Shown here: piece by piece, positions 40,347 through 49,168 of the stretch | Layout of the letters: each line of letters opens with the position of its first letter | Numbering within the stretch: the stretch's first letter is position 1 | Assembly: GCA_016196035.1 (NCBI GenBank) | Contig: JACPYM010000054.1 | Coordinates: 62,001 to 126,000 of the forward strand | DNA length: 64,000 bases | Source: Acidobacteriota bacterium | Lineage (GTDB): Bacteria > Acidobacteriota > Blastocatellia > RBC074 | Direction of reading: 5' to 3' | Notes under the pieces: model-generated | Database searches by the model: none | Told to the model about the DNA's origin: nothing | Seen by the model: the letters and a program-made list of their open reading frames with translations, nothing else | Translations under genes and position numbers: made by a program

Positions 40347-42782
40347 ATGAAAAGACTCTCTTTCGCACTGATAATGCTCGCGTTTTGCTGCACCGTGACG
40401 GTCGCGCAGGAATTCGAGATCAAAAAGTACGACGTCAACGCCAAGGTCAACGTCGAAACGCGCAGCTTGGAAATGACCGCCAAGTTGCGGCTGGTCAATC
40501 TCTCGCCACCCGATTTGGCTGACAAGATTCTGCTCTCGACCGACAACAAGCCGCGCATGTCGTTTTACCTAAACGAAAAAGCCAAGCTCGGCACGCTGAC
40601 GGTCAATGGCGCTGCTGTCACGCCCAAGACGACCGAAGACACGCGCAACCGTTTGCTGCGTGTTTCGACCGAGATGACCGCGACGCTGGCTGCGGCGCGC
40701 GAATTCGATGTTGAATTCGTTTACACCTTGCCCTCGCCGGAACGCAATTCTTCGCTGCACGTTTCGGCCAACGAATCGTTTGCGCTGCCGCCCGGTTTCT
40801 GGGTACCGGTTGTGCATACGCCTTATGCTGAACACAGCGCCGACACGGGGCCACTGACGTTGACCGTCACGGTGCCCGGCAATCTCAAAGTCGTCTCGAA
40901 TGGTATTCGCAAAAGCGACACAGTGTTTGAACAGCCGCTGGCGGCGCAGCCCTTTTTTGTCGCGGGCGATTACGAAATGACGGCGCGCGGCGGCGACAGC
41001 TTACCCGTTGAAGTTTATGCGCCGCGCGGTTTGAACGCCGCCGGCAAAGCCCAAGCGCAACGGCTGGCCGCCGAGGCCGAAAAGATGCTGGCGTTTTACG
41101 CCAGGTTCTTTGGCGTCCCGGCCAACGGCCCCTTCCGCATCATTTCGACCGAAGCGCGCCAACTCGGCTCGACTTCGACCGAAGAGCTTTCGCAAGCCCG
41201 CGACAGCGCTTTCTCAACCGTGGGCGCGGTGCTGCTGGATGACAGCGTCTTTCGCCGCGATGCGCTCGACCTGGGCACGATTGAGTTTCTCGCGCAAGCC
41301 GCCGCGCGTTCGTGGATTGACGGCCAGGTGCTCTTGCGGGGACGCGGCGCAGGGCTGCTGCGCGATGCCTTGCCGATTTATCTGACGGCGCAATATCTGG
41401 GCGAACGCTTTGGCGCGGCCCAACGCGAAAGCGCCTATGATCGTTATCGCCGCGCCTATATCACCGTCGCCCGTTCGGACGCGCCTTTGCTGACACAGAG
41501 CGTGTTGGATCGCAGCTACACCACCGTCGTTTATAACAAAGGCGCGCTGGTCTGGCGCACGCTGGAACTGTTGCTGGGCCGTTCGTCGTTCGAGAACCTG
41601 CTGCGCGCCGCGCTCAATCGCCAGCGCGTAGACATTCTCTCGCTGGCGGGTTTCTTCGATACGCAAACCACGCGGCGGCCACCGCATCCGCTCTGCAATC
41701 TGTCGCGCTGTGCCGATGTGCGCATGCTGCTGCTCAACGCGGGCGCCAACAAACAGGTGGTCAGCGATTTCTTCACGAACTGGATTGAGAATGCCGTGCT
41801 GCCTGATTTCGTCGTCGGCCAGCCGCAACCGACCGCTGCGGGCGTCGAATCCACCATCGCCAATTTTGGCAACGGTGATTTCACCATCGAAATCGTCGCG
41901 ACCACCGACAAAAATGAAACGTTGCGCCAGCAGGTGGCGCTCAAAGCAGGCGAATACAGTACCGTCACCTTCCCCACCGGCACGGTGATCAAAACTATCG
42001 AAGCCGACCCGAACAAACTTTACGTGCAAAAGGATTACACCAACGACGTGTTTCCGCGCCGTGCCAATGCGGCGGAGGCTTTCGGCTTAGCCAACACGGC
42101 ATTCGGCAAAAACGATTTCGCCACGGCTGAAGCCAAAGCGCGCGAGGCGCTCGTCAACGAGCCGAATCAACCGACGCTGCAAGCCTTCCTGGGCCGCGTG
42201 CTGCTGGCCCAAAACAAAGGGGCCGAAGCGAAGCAGGTGTTTGAAGCCATCCTCAAAAGCGACACCTTGCCGATTCAGGCTTACACCTACGCGCACTTTG
42301 GGCTGGGCGACTTGGCGCTGCAACAGAGCAACTTTACTGAGGCCGCAGCGCAGTATCGCGCCGCCGCCGCCGCCGAACTCGATCCGGGCACCACGCTCAG
42401 CGCCCGCGAAGGCGCGCTCAAAGCCGAACGCGGCGGCAATGCGGTGAAGCTGCCCGAAGAAGTGCGCGCCTTTCTGAAAAATCTCGATTCTGTGGTGGTC
42501 AGCGGCACATCCGACCAAGTCGGCGCCCTGCTCGACCTCGGCAATTTGAAAGGCTTCTCGCAACGGCTGGTGTTGCGCAAACCGACCGTCTGGACGACCG
42601 AAGCGCTGCGCAGCGAAGAGTGGGACGCCAATCGCCTGGCGGTGGACGTGCTGTTGAAAATCAGAATCGAGGGCAAAGATTACGCCGGGCGCGCCGTTTA
42701 CGTGCTCAATCGCGCCAGCGGCAAACTACTGCTCAGCGAAGTGCCGATCTTTGATGTGAAGGTCACCGGGGGCACGCAATGA
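40347..42782 (+). CDS. Secreted M1-peptidase-like protein lacking the zinc motif, with TPR C-terminus
   Basis: An 811-residue protein counted from ATG 40347, which gives a clean signal peptide (MKRLSFALIMLAFCC..VAQ). ATG 40317 is an alternative. An N-terminal beta domain resembles the first domain of M1 aminopeptidases. The middle has the M1-like shape (LPIYLTAQYLGERFG, YNKGALVWRTLELLLG). Where HExxH is expected, near residue 313, the sequence is EFLAQAAARSW, so the zinc ligands are missing. The last 250 residues contain TPR-like helices (about 575-700) and a final beta domain. It may be a catalytically dead scaffold or periplasmic binding protein. It lies between kdsA and kdsC in the same direction. 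The family call is moderate, since it rests on fold-level pattern. Confidence 0.6.
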   Translation: MKRLSFALIMLAFCCTVTVAQEFEIKKYDVNAKVNVETRSLEMTAKLRLVNLSPPDLADKILLSTDNKPRMSFYLNEKAKLGTLTVNGAAVTPKTTEDTRNRLLRVSTEMTATLAAAREFDVEFVYTLPSPERNSSLHVSANESFALPPGFWVPVVHTPYAEHSADTGPLTLTVTVPGNLKVVSNGIRKSDTVFEQPLAAQPFFVAGDYEMTARGGDSLPVEVYAPRGLNAAGKAQAQRLAAEAEKMLAFYARFFGVPANGPFRIISTEARQLGSTSTEELSQARDSAFSTVGAVLLDDSVFRRDALDLGTIEFLAQAAARSWIDGQVLLRGRGAGLLRDALPIYLTAQYLGERFGAAQRESAYDRYRRAYITVARSDAPLLTQSVLDRSYTTVVYNKGALVWRTLELLLGRSSFENLLRAALNRQRVDILSLAGFFDTQTTRRPPHPLCNLSRCADVRMLLLNAGANKQVVSDFFTNWIENAVLPDFVVGQPQPTAAGVESTIANFGNGDFTIEIVATTDKNETLRQQVALKAGEYSTVTFPTGTVIKTIEADPNKLYVQKDYTNDVFPRRANAAEAFGLANTAFGKNDFATAEAKAREALVNEPNQPTLQAFLGRVLLAQNKGAEAKQVFEAILKSDTLPIQAYTYAHFGLGDLALQQSNFTEAAAQYRAAAAAELDPGTTLSAREGALKAERGGNAVKLPEEVRAFLKNLDSVVVSGTSDQVGALLDLGNLKGFSQRLVLRKPTVWTTEALRSEEWDANRLAVDVLLKIRIEGKDYAGRAVYVLNRASGKLLLSEVPIFDVKVTGGTQ

Positions 42783-42810
42783 TTATTTTGGGCTATCCTG
42801 CGTTTTAGCG

Positions 42811-43131
42811 ATGGCTGAATCGTCCAAAAATCTACTGCTCAAATGGCTATTCACGTTGGTGGCAATTCCGCTGTTTTGGCTGTTACTGTTTACCTCATTT
42901 AGAGAATCGGCAATGGCAATCTGGCTCATAGGAATGGCTTTCTATATTCCATTAGCGCTTTACGTTGGTGGCAAAATCACGCTTCAACATGGGCCACTTT
43001 CAGCACAAGCAGACCGCCTTCGTTATTGGGTCGTCATATTGGGCAAAATCGAATGGGGTCTATTTACCTTATTGGCCTATTTTCTATTCTACCTGCTTCT
43101 CTTTAATCGCGAGGCCTTCTGGGCAGATTAA
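42811..43131 (+). CDS. Small membrane protein, unknown function
   Basis: A 106-residue protein with hydrophobic segments at about 10-29, 33-52 and 76-97, and a polar loop with QHGPLSAQADR between the second and third. I recognise no family. It starts 29 bp after the M1-like gene and ends about 50 bp before kdsC, so it probably belongs to the same transcript. Its codon use is less GC-rich than that of its neighbours. Confidence 0.6.
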   Translation: MAESSKNLLLKWLFTLVAIPLFWLLLFTSFRESAMAIWLIGMAFYIPLALYVGGKITLQHGPLSAQADRLRYWVVILGKIEWGLFTLLAYFLFYLLLFNREAFWAD

Positions 43132-43183
43132 CAATCGAAGCTCAACATCACCCTGAGAAAAGAGCAACATTGACTGTTCCTTT

Positions 43184-43735
43184 ATGCCGCTTCCTCTGAC
43201 TGAAATCGAAGCACGGGCACGCCACATTCGTTTGCTGCTGCTGGATTGTGATGGCGTGCTGACGGATGGCAGCGTCATTTATTCAGTAACCGACGGCCAC
43301 GCGGCGGAAACGACCAAGGTCTTCCACATTCACGATGGCCAAGGTTTGCGGCTGGCCCGGCAAGCCGGCTTGAAACTCGGCCTCATCAGCGGGCGCGCGT
43401 CGCGGGCGCTTGAGACACGCGCGCGCGAATTGGCTTTCGACTATCTCTATCAAAACGTCGCCGACAAATTCAGCGTTTACGAACAACTACGCCAGGCCGA
43501 ACAACTCACCGATGAACAGATCGCTTATATCGGAGACGACTTGCCCGATCTCGCGCCGCTGTTGCGCGCCGGGTTGGGCATTGCCGTAGCCGATGCCGTG
43601 CCCGATGTCTTGCAACGCGCGCACTATGTCACCGCCAAGCCCGGCGGACGCGGCGCCGTGCGCGAAGCCGTCGAATTGATTCTCAAGGCACAGAATCGCT
43701 GGGATGCCGCTGTACACGGCTTCCTGCCAACCTAG
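43184..43735 (+). CDS. kdsC: Kdo-8-phosphate phosphatase (HAD family)
   Basis: A 183-residue HAD-type phosphatase that releases phosphate from Kdo 8-phosphate. The HAD nucleophile motif LLLDCDGVLTDG (D21, D23) is followed by FHIHDGQGLRLARQAG, the ISGR motif (motif II), a lysine in the DKFSVYEQL region and IGDDLPDLAPLL (motif III/IV). This fits the short, capless C0-type KdsC family. The stop TAG is formed by the left end of a MITE-like element at 43733. Before insertion the stop would have been TAA, so the protein end is unchanged. Confidence 0.93.
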   Translation: MPLPLTEIEARARHIRLLLLDCDGVLTDGSVIYSVTDGHAAETTKVFHIHDGQGLRLARQAGLKLGLISGRASRALETRARELAFDYLYQNVADKFSVYEQLRQAEQLTDEQIAYIGDDLPDLAPLLRAGLGIAVADAVPDVLQRAHYVTAKPGGRGAVREAVELILKAQNRWDAAVHGFLPT

Positions 43736-43909
43736 ATCGGTTTTCACTTCGGTGTACGGGAAAACACTGAGCGGCGGGACGGTACCGCGCGCGTCAGCAA
43801 GCGGTGTTTGAGCCGTTGAACCACTGGTGCAACGACGCTGTGTCGCTTGCTGACGCGCGCGGTACCGTCTCCACACGCTGCCCCGTATACGCAATTGCAA
43901 ACTGATCTA
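43733..43909. mobile_element. MITE-like palindromic element, copy A (177 bp)
   Basis: The ends are TAGATCGGTTTTCAC and ...ACTGATCTA, which are imperfect terminal inverted repeats flanked by TA. The interior has two arms (GGGACGGTACCGCGCGCGTC and GACGCGCGCGGTACCGTCTC) that would fold into a long hairpin. It aligns along its whole length with the reverse complement of copy D (56759-56937). The left TA forms part of the kdsC stop codon. No reading frame is present. Confidence 0.85.
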
Positions 43910-43924
43910 ATGCGAGAAATTCAG

Positions 43925-44506
43925 CTACTTCGCGGGCGGCGTAATCATAATGTGCGCGCCCGCCGTGCCCGCATCCATCAACCACGGTTCGCCGCGTTTG
44001 GATTTGGTCGAAAGCCCGGTGGATTCCGCCGTCGCAAACGGCACATAAATCACCCAGCGCACCTGCCCATCCACCACCTTGCCGCTCGCCGCGTCGTAGC
44101 TTTTGCCGGAGAGCACATAGAGCATGCGCGGTTCGCGCGGCATTTTCAGTTTGCCTTCTTTGATTTCCTTCCAGCGATACTCGGCGTTGCGATTGCCGCC
44201 CGTGATGCCTTGCGCCGTCAGCTCACGCCCGCGCGCCATGAATGGTTCGAGGTCTTTGTGATAACAGGCCGCGCTGAAGCGCGCCGCGTCTTTGGGATCA
44301 TCGGCAAGACAGATCAATTCATTCGTACCCTTACGCAATTCAATCAGCTTGCCTTCGGCGTTGTACCCCAGCACCGCCGCGCCCGCGCGCATTTCTTCAG
44401 GGGCGGCCTGAATCGTCGCCGCAATTTGTTCTTCCGCTGATGGAATCGTTTGGGCGAAAGCCGGCAGCGAAAGCAGGACGAGTGCGAATAAAACTGTAAT
44501 TTTCAT
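43925..44506 (-). CDS. Secreted hypothetical protein
   Basis: A 193-residue protein with a clear signal peptide (MKITVLFALVLLSLPAFAQ). The mature part is soluble and mixed in composition, with two cysteines in the middle (ICLAD and SAACYH). I recognise no family. It starts about 60 bp downstream of the glycoside hydrolase stop on the same strand, so it may share that transcript. It is preceded by a purine-rich GGAGGATCAAGAAC stretch that serves as Shine-Dalgarno. Copy A of the MITE-like element lies just past its stop, at 43909. Confidence 0.75.
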   Translation of the reverse strand: MKITVLFALVLLSLPAFAQTIPSAEEQIAATIQAAPEEMRAGAAVLGYNAEGKLIELRKGTNELICLADDPKDAARFSAACYHKDLEPFMARGRELTAQGITGGNRNAEYRWKEIKEGKLKMPREPRMLYVLSGKSYDAASGKVVDGQVRWVIYVPFATAESTGLSTKSKRGEPWLMDAGTAGAHIMITPPAK

Positions 44507-44567
44507 GTTCTTGATCCTCCGAGAATGAGTTTTAACCGGAAACTTGTCGAACGGCCGTACCGGCCTT

Positions 44568-45704
44568 TCATTTTCTTGCGCCGGTTTGGCCGGTCAGCCG
44601 GCGAATCAGTTCGACCTCTTCGACGCGATAGGGCGAGCCATCGGGCCTGAAAATCTCGTGAAACCAGACCGCCGGTTCGCGATCCACGTAAGGCTTTTGC
44701 CACGAATCCCAGGGCAGATGCGTTTGCGTCTTGCCTTGCACGAAGCCCCAGTTGATCGCGGCGACGCGATATTTTTGAGCGACAGGCAGCGAACCTTCAA
44801 ACGTACTTTTCGCGCCGCGCGCCATGTATTCGGTGCAGAGCAGCGGGCGTTTGAACCGTTGTAACGATTGAATGCGCTGCTCGAATTTCGCGCCGTCTTC
44901 ATAGCTGTGGAACGAGATCACGTCGGACTGTTCGAGCATGATTTTGTCCATCGCGCTCAGCTTAGCGTCCGTTGACCAATCGCCCTTCCAGACGCCCGCC
45001 GTCAACGGTTGCCGCGCGCCCGCCGCCCGCGCCCAGGCAAAAACCTTGGGCAAGAGCGCTGCGACCAGCGCGATCTTGTTGGGCGGTTCCAGCTTGCCAT
45101 AACTCGAACCGTTCATGTTGTCCGGCTCGTTCCAGACATCCCAGGCGAGGATGCGCTGGTCTTTGGCAAACGCGCCGACTACGCCTTTGACATAAGCTTC
45201 CAGCCGCGCGTATTGCATGGCGTCTTGCAAGGCCTGCGCACCGGGGCTTTGCAACCAGCCCGAATTGTGTACGCCGGGTTTGGGCGCGCGCTGCTTGCCG
45301 AGTTGCGGGTTTGGGTCCCACACCGAATCAAACAACACGAGCATTGGTTTGATTTTGTGTTTTGCGCAGAGGCGCAGGAATTGATCGAGCCGTTTTTTGA
45401 AGCCAGCGGCGTCTTGCTGCCACAGCAAGTCGTGCAGAAAGACGCGCATCGTATTCATACCCAAGCCTGCGGCCCAGCCCAATTCCTTATCAATCGTCGC
45501 CGGGTCAAACGAATCGGCCTGCCACATTTCGAGTTGGTTGATGGCGTTGGCCGGCGTGTAATTGCTGCCGACCAGCCAGGGCTGGCGCGTGTACCAGCCC
45601 TGCGCCTGCGCTTCCGTCCAACGGGTTGCTTGCGCCACGACAGACAAACAGCCGCCAATCAACAGCAACAGCAACAACACAGTCCGAATGAGTTGTTTTT
45701 GCAT
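44568..45704 (-). CDS. Secreted GH5-like (clan GH-A) glycoside hydrolase
   Basis: A 378-residue TIM-barrel glycosidase with an N-terminal signal. GGC (residues 17-19) could be a lipobox, or cleavage could follow VVAQ. The acid/base glutamate is E193 in WDVWNEPDN and the likely nucleophile is E292 in CTEYMARG, the two positions used by clan GH-A retaining enzymes such as cellulases and mannanases. NTMRVFLHDLLW near residue 84 and FHSYED near 265 fit the fold. Similar proteins are annotated as cellulase-family or 1,4-beta-xylanase. The real substrate cannot be read here. It lies just downstream of a rearranged palindromic repeat (copy B) that occupies its 5' region. Confidence 0.85.
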   Translation of the reverse strand: MQKQLIRTVLLLLLLIGGCLSVVAQATRWTEAQAQGWYTRQPWLVGSNYTPANAINQLEMWQADSFDPATIDKELGWAAGLGMNTMRVFLHDLLWQQDAAGFKKRLDQFLRLCAKHKIKPMLVLFDSVWDPNPQLGKQRAPKPGVHNSGWLQSPGAQALQDAMQYARLEAYVKGVVGAFAKDQRILAWDVWNEPDNMNGSSYGKLEPPNKIALVAALLPKVFAWARAAGARQPLTAGVWKGDWSTDAKLSAMDKIMLEQSDVISFHSYEDGAKFEQRIQSLQRFKRPLLCTEYMARGAKSTFEGSLPVAQKYRVAAINWGFVQGKTQTHLPWDSWQKPYVDREPAVWFHEIFRPDGSPYRVEEVELIRRLTGQTGARK

Positions 45705-45724
45705 CGAAGATTCCTTGCCAAACT

Positions 45725-45912
45725 GCGGGACAGTACCGCGCGCGTGAGCAAGCGGCGCGTCAAGCTTGCGTCATTGGTTGGACTGCCAACGCGCCGCTTG
45801 CTCACGCGCGGTACTGTCCCAGCGTTAAACGCTCCGCTTGCTCACGCGCGCGGTACTGTCCCAGCGTTAAACGCTCCGCTTGCTCACGCGCGCGGTACTG
45901 TCCCCGCGTCAA
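45725..45912. mobile_element. Rearranged MITE-like element, copy B, with triplicated arm
   Basis: The left arm GCGGGACAGTACCGCGCGCG is followed by the usual GTGAGCAAGCGG. The right arm is present three times in tandem: 45789-45828, 45829-45870 and 45871-45912 (40, 42 and 42 bp). The terminal TAGATCGG repeats seen in copies A and D are absent. The element lies between the propeller-amidohydrolase stop and the glycosidase start. Confidence 0.8.
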
Positions 45913-45920
45913 ATTGCCGC

Positions 45921-48917
45921 TCAACGCGGCTGTGTCAACAACGCTTGAAGCGTATAGGCTCTGCCGTTTTTGATCGTCACGGCGACGTTCAGCGTATCAG
46001 CAATGTTCTTTAACGGGTCGCCTGCGACAATCACCAAATCCGCCAGCTTGCCGCGCTCGACGCTGCCCAGATCGTTGCCGACACCGACCGCTTCCGCCGA
46101 CCAGAGCGTTGCCGAACGAATGGCCTCAGCCGGGGTGAAGCCCGCGCGCACGAACATCTGCAATTCGAGTTGCAGCGAAAAGCCGTAAGGAATGATCGGC
46201 GAATCGGTGCCCGCTGTGACGCGGCCTCCGGCTTTGAGCACGGCGAGCGAGACCTGGCCTTGCGTGGCGACGAGGTCGTGCATCACGGGCGAGCGGCCAG
46301 CGGCGGCGCGTGCTTGCAAGGCCTGCACGCCTGCTTCCCCGTTGAGCGCAACGAATTGTTTGTTCGTCAGCAACTCCGGCTGTTCGGCGAGTTGATACGA
46401 CAGGCCCGACAAAATCAGCGTCGGCGTGTAATTCATCTTGGTCTGCGCCAGGATCTGCACGACGTCGTCATAGCCGCGTCCAATCAAACTGAGCTTCGGC
46501 GAATAGCCGCGCCGGCTGGTGGCGCTCTGATGTTCGACGGCGTCCATGCCATAACTCGCCGCCGGCCAGAGTTCGTGCGATGAAGTCGGCACGCCCATCT
46601 GATGCGCCGTGGCCGCGATTTTCTTTTGCCACAGGTCAGGCATGCGCACATAGGTCTTAATCAGGTCGTACTCAAGCACGCGCGCGCGCTGCAACACCAA
46701 ATCCAAATGCGCCTCTGTGGCAACGCCCTCGGCAATGCTGTAATAAACGCGGTTGCCATCGAGCAGGCGTCCGCTGAAAAAATTGCGCGGCCCCGGTCGT
46801 TGTCCGGCAGCCCAGGCTTCGCGGCGCTCGGCGCCGTCATACGGATCAGTGCCGGGTTCGCGCACCGACGTGATGCCAAAGGCGAGCCAGGTGCGCCCGA
46901 GCTTTTCGCCGAGCGTGAGGCTTTGATGTCCGTGCATCTCAAACAAGCCGGGCATGACCGTCTTGTCGCTGGCGTCAATGACGTTGCCAGTGTGCCGCGC
47001 GTCGTTATGTGCGACGATTTCTTTGATGCGATTGCCCTCGATGATGACATCCACGTTGCGTTGATAGTCGGATGACTTGCCGTCGAACATTCGTCCGGCG
47101 TGGATGACCAGTGTGCCGGTGGGCTGCGCGGGTTGCCATTCGATTAGCGTGTTGAACTCTTCGACACGACCGGTGTCGAGACTGACTTTTTTGATGCGGT
47201 CGAGCGATTGATAAACGACCGACTTGCTATCGCCCGTCCAACTCAGCCAATCGGCTAGGTCTGCGTTGACGCGGCGCGGCATGCCTGCGAGGCGGCCTTG
47301 TTCATTCAACGCGACGACCGACAGCCTGCCGTCTTCGACATACGCCAGCGTGCGGCCATCGGGCGCGAGCGTGCCGTAACTCAGCGTGCGTTCGGGATTG
47401 GGCGCGAGGCTGTAACCTGCGCTGCCGTCAACAGGCCCATCTACCGGGATGACGTCTACTTGATAAAAGCCTTCGCGGTAGCGCGTCGAATGCGGATGCA
47501 GGATCGGCACGGCGAGCGCTTTGCCGTCGGGCGTCCACGAAAGTGTGGTGGCTTGAATCGAGCGATTGAGCACGGCTTTGGTTTTGCCGGATTCAATGTC
47601 GAACACCTGTAACGTCGCGCCCAACGCCAACCCCGCAAAGAACGCGATGCGTTTGCCGTCGGGCGACAGCACCGGCAGGTTGGCGTCCAGTGGCGGGTCG
47701 GCCAGCAAACGCTCTGCGCCGGTTTTCAGGTCGCGCTGCCACACATCCATCGCGCCTTGGTTGTCGGCGATGTAAATCAGCTTTGTGCCGTCGGGCGACC
47801 AACGCGGATGGGTTTGCACGAAAACATCGTTAGTGAGGCGTTCGGGTGGCTTGCCCATCTCGGCCAGCCACAAATCGCCGAGCGCGGTGAAGGCGACGCG
47901 CTGACCATCGGGCGAAACGGCAGGCGCGTAAATGCCGAGAACGCGACGCGGCGCGGTCGAATCGAAATCGCGTTTTTTGCGCGCATACGCCGGGCGATTC
48001 AATTTGACTGTCGCTTCAAAGGCCTGCGTGGTGCGTTGCGCGCTATTCAAGTTCGCGCGTTTGATTTGCCCGTCAGCGGTGTAAAGGAATTCGCTGGCCG
48101 ACAGCCACGCCGCGCGGAACGGAAAGACATCTTCAGCGGCGGCGCTGAGCACGCGCGGTTGCTCTTCGGAACCAACCGCCTTGGCCCACAACTCGGCCTT
48201 GCCGCTCGTGCGTTCGCCGGATTGAAAGAGCACCTGCTGGCCATCCGCCGACCACGAGGGCGCGGCAAGGGTCGCATTCGATTTGCTCAACAAAGACTCT
48301 TGGCGATTCTCAACCTGCCACAACCAAAGGCCGCGTCCGGCATTGCGTTCAGAGACAAAGGCAATCTGTTTGCCATCGGGCGACCAAGCGGGGTTGTAAT
48401 CATTCGCCGTGTCGCGCGTGAGTTGTTCGAGCTTCCCGCTCGCCGGTTCAAGCGTCCAGATGTCGTAATTGCCGCCGCGATCTGAGGCGAAGGCGAGGCG
48501 CTTGCCATCGGGCGACCAGTGCGGTTCGCGGTCGTCAAATGTGCCGCTAGTGAGTTGCGTCAATTGCTTGCCGTCAGGCGCGACTGTCCAGAGATGAAAG
48601 TTGCCGTCGCGGTAAGATTGAAAGGCGAGGCGTTTGCCATCGGGCGACCAGGCGGGTTGACGTGCATCGTTGAATTCATCGGTGATGGCCGTCGCTTTGC
48701 CACCCGTCGCGGGCATTCGCCACAGCGTGCCTTGCAAATCAAAAACCAGCGTTTTGCCGTCGGGCGACAGCGCCACGGCGATGTTGGTGCCTTGCGTCAG
48801 TTTGATTTCCTGGCGTGATTGTGCGGCGGCCAGTCCGAGCGCAAGCGCGCTGAAACAGAACAAAGCGCTGATGATTGAAGGACGTAGGAACTTTGTTTGG
48901 GGTGTGTTTTTCATCAT
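45921..48917 (-). CDS. Secreted TolB-like propeller fused to amidohydrolase
   Basis: A 998-residue protein with a signal segment (about residues 17-33). Residues about 40-580 are PD40/TolB-type propeller blades (many WSPDGKRLAF-type motifs). From about 610 to the end there is an imidazolonepropionase-like amidohydrolase. Metal-ligand positions include H662-G-H664 (MHGH), SSHE, EHQS and the late TDSP motif. Such fused proteins occur widely in Acidobacteriota and Bacteroidetes, and are annotated as amidohydrolase or 'prolyl oligopeptidase-like' exported proteins. The substrate is unknown. ATG 48917 (next to ATG 48914) was chosen for the GAGAAA upstream; a longer open frame starts at 48944. It is divergent from the TonB receptor gene at 49169, with about 250 bp between them. 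Confidence 0.88.
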   Translation of the reverse strand: MMKNTPQTKFLRPSIISALFCFSALALGLAAAQSRQEIKLTQGTNIAVALSPDGKTLVFDLQGTLWRMPATGGKATAITDEFNDARQPAWSPDGKRLAFQSYRDGNFHLWTVAPDGKQLTQLTSGTFDDREPHWSPDGKRLAFASDRGGNYDIWTLEPASGKLEQLTRDTANDYNPAWSPDGKQIAFVSERNAGRGLWLWQVENRQESLLSKSNATLAAPSWSADGQQVLFQSGERTSGKAELWAKAVGSEEQPRVLSAAAEDVFPFRAAWLSASEFLYTADGQIKRANLNSAQRTTQAFEATVKLNRPAYARKKRDFDSTAPRRVLGIYAPAVSPDGQRVAFTALGDLWLAEMGKPPERLTNDVFVQTHPRWSPDGTKLIYIADNQGAMDVWQRDLKTGAERLLADPPLDANLPVLSPDGKRIAFFAGLALGATLQVFDIESGKTKAVLNRSIQATTLSWTPDGKALAVPILHPHSTRYREGFYQVDVIPVDGPVDGSAGYSLAPNPERTLSYGTLAPDGRTLAYVEDGRLSVVALNEQGRLAGMPRRVNADLADWLSWTGDSKSVVYQSLDRIKKVSLDTGRVEEFNTLIEWQPAQPTGTLVIHAGRMFDGKSSDYQRNVDVIIEGNRIKEIVAHNDARHTGNVIDASDKTVMPGLFEMHGHQSLTLGEKLGRTWLAFGITSVREPGTDPYDGAERREAWAAGQRPGPRNFFSGRLLDGNRVYYSIAEGVATEAHLDLVLQRARVLEYDLIKTYVRMPDLWQKKIAATAHQMGVPTSSHELWPAASYGMDAVEHQSATSRRGYSPKLSLIGRGYDDVVQILAQTKMNYTPTLILSGLSYQLAEQPELLTNKQFVALNGEAGVQALQARAAAGRSPVMHDLVATQGQVSLAVLKAGGRVTAGTDSPIIPYGFSLQLELQMFVRAGFTPAEAIRSATLWSAEAVGVGNDLGSVERGKLADLVIVAGDPLKNIADTLNVAVTIKNGRAYTLQALLTQPR

Positions 48918-49168
48918 GGATTTTCTCAACCGGGAGCGGCGCAAGGTGGGAACCTGCGCGACCCCATTGGGTTTGTGGTGCGGCGAAACTTAGCCTCGTT
49001 GGCGCGGAAAGGCAATCTCGCAGCGGCCAAACGCCGCGCCATTTTTTTGGGTGCGACTGTTCTTCCCCGCTTGTGCCGCCCGCCCGTCAGTAGCAAAATC
49101 CCGCCGCCGCACTAAACAGTTGGCGCATGGGGCCGACACGAAGTCAAAACCTTCCACTGGAGATCGTC

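Noticed and set aside
43733-43909. Palindromic copies considered as rho-independent terminators shared by convergent genes
   Set aside because: They are about 178 bp long with terminal inverted repeats and lie in both convergent and tandem gene gaps. A mobile element explains the end structure better, although a secondary termination effect is possible.
45789-45912. Tandem 42-bp repeats considered as a CRISPR array
   Set aside because: The units are contiguous, without unique spacers, and belong to the palindromic element family.
45009-46013. A 334-codon plus-strand frame across the glycosidase gene and copy B
   Set aside because: It is antisense to the glycosidase, and its repetitive end is only the tandem palindromic arms.
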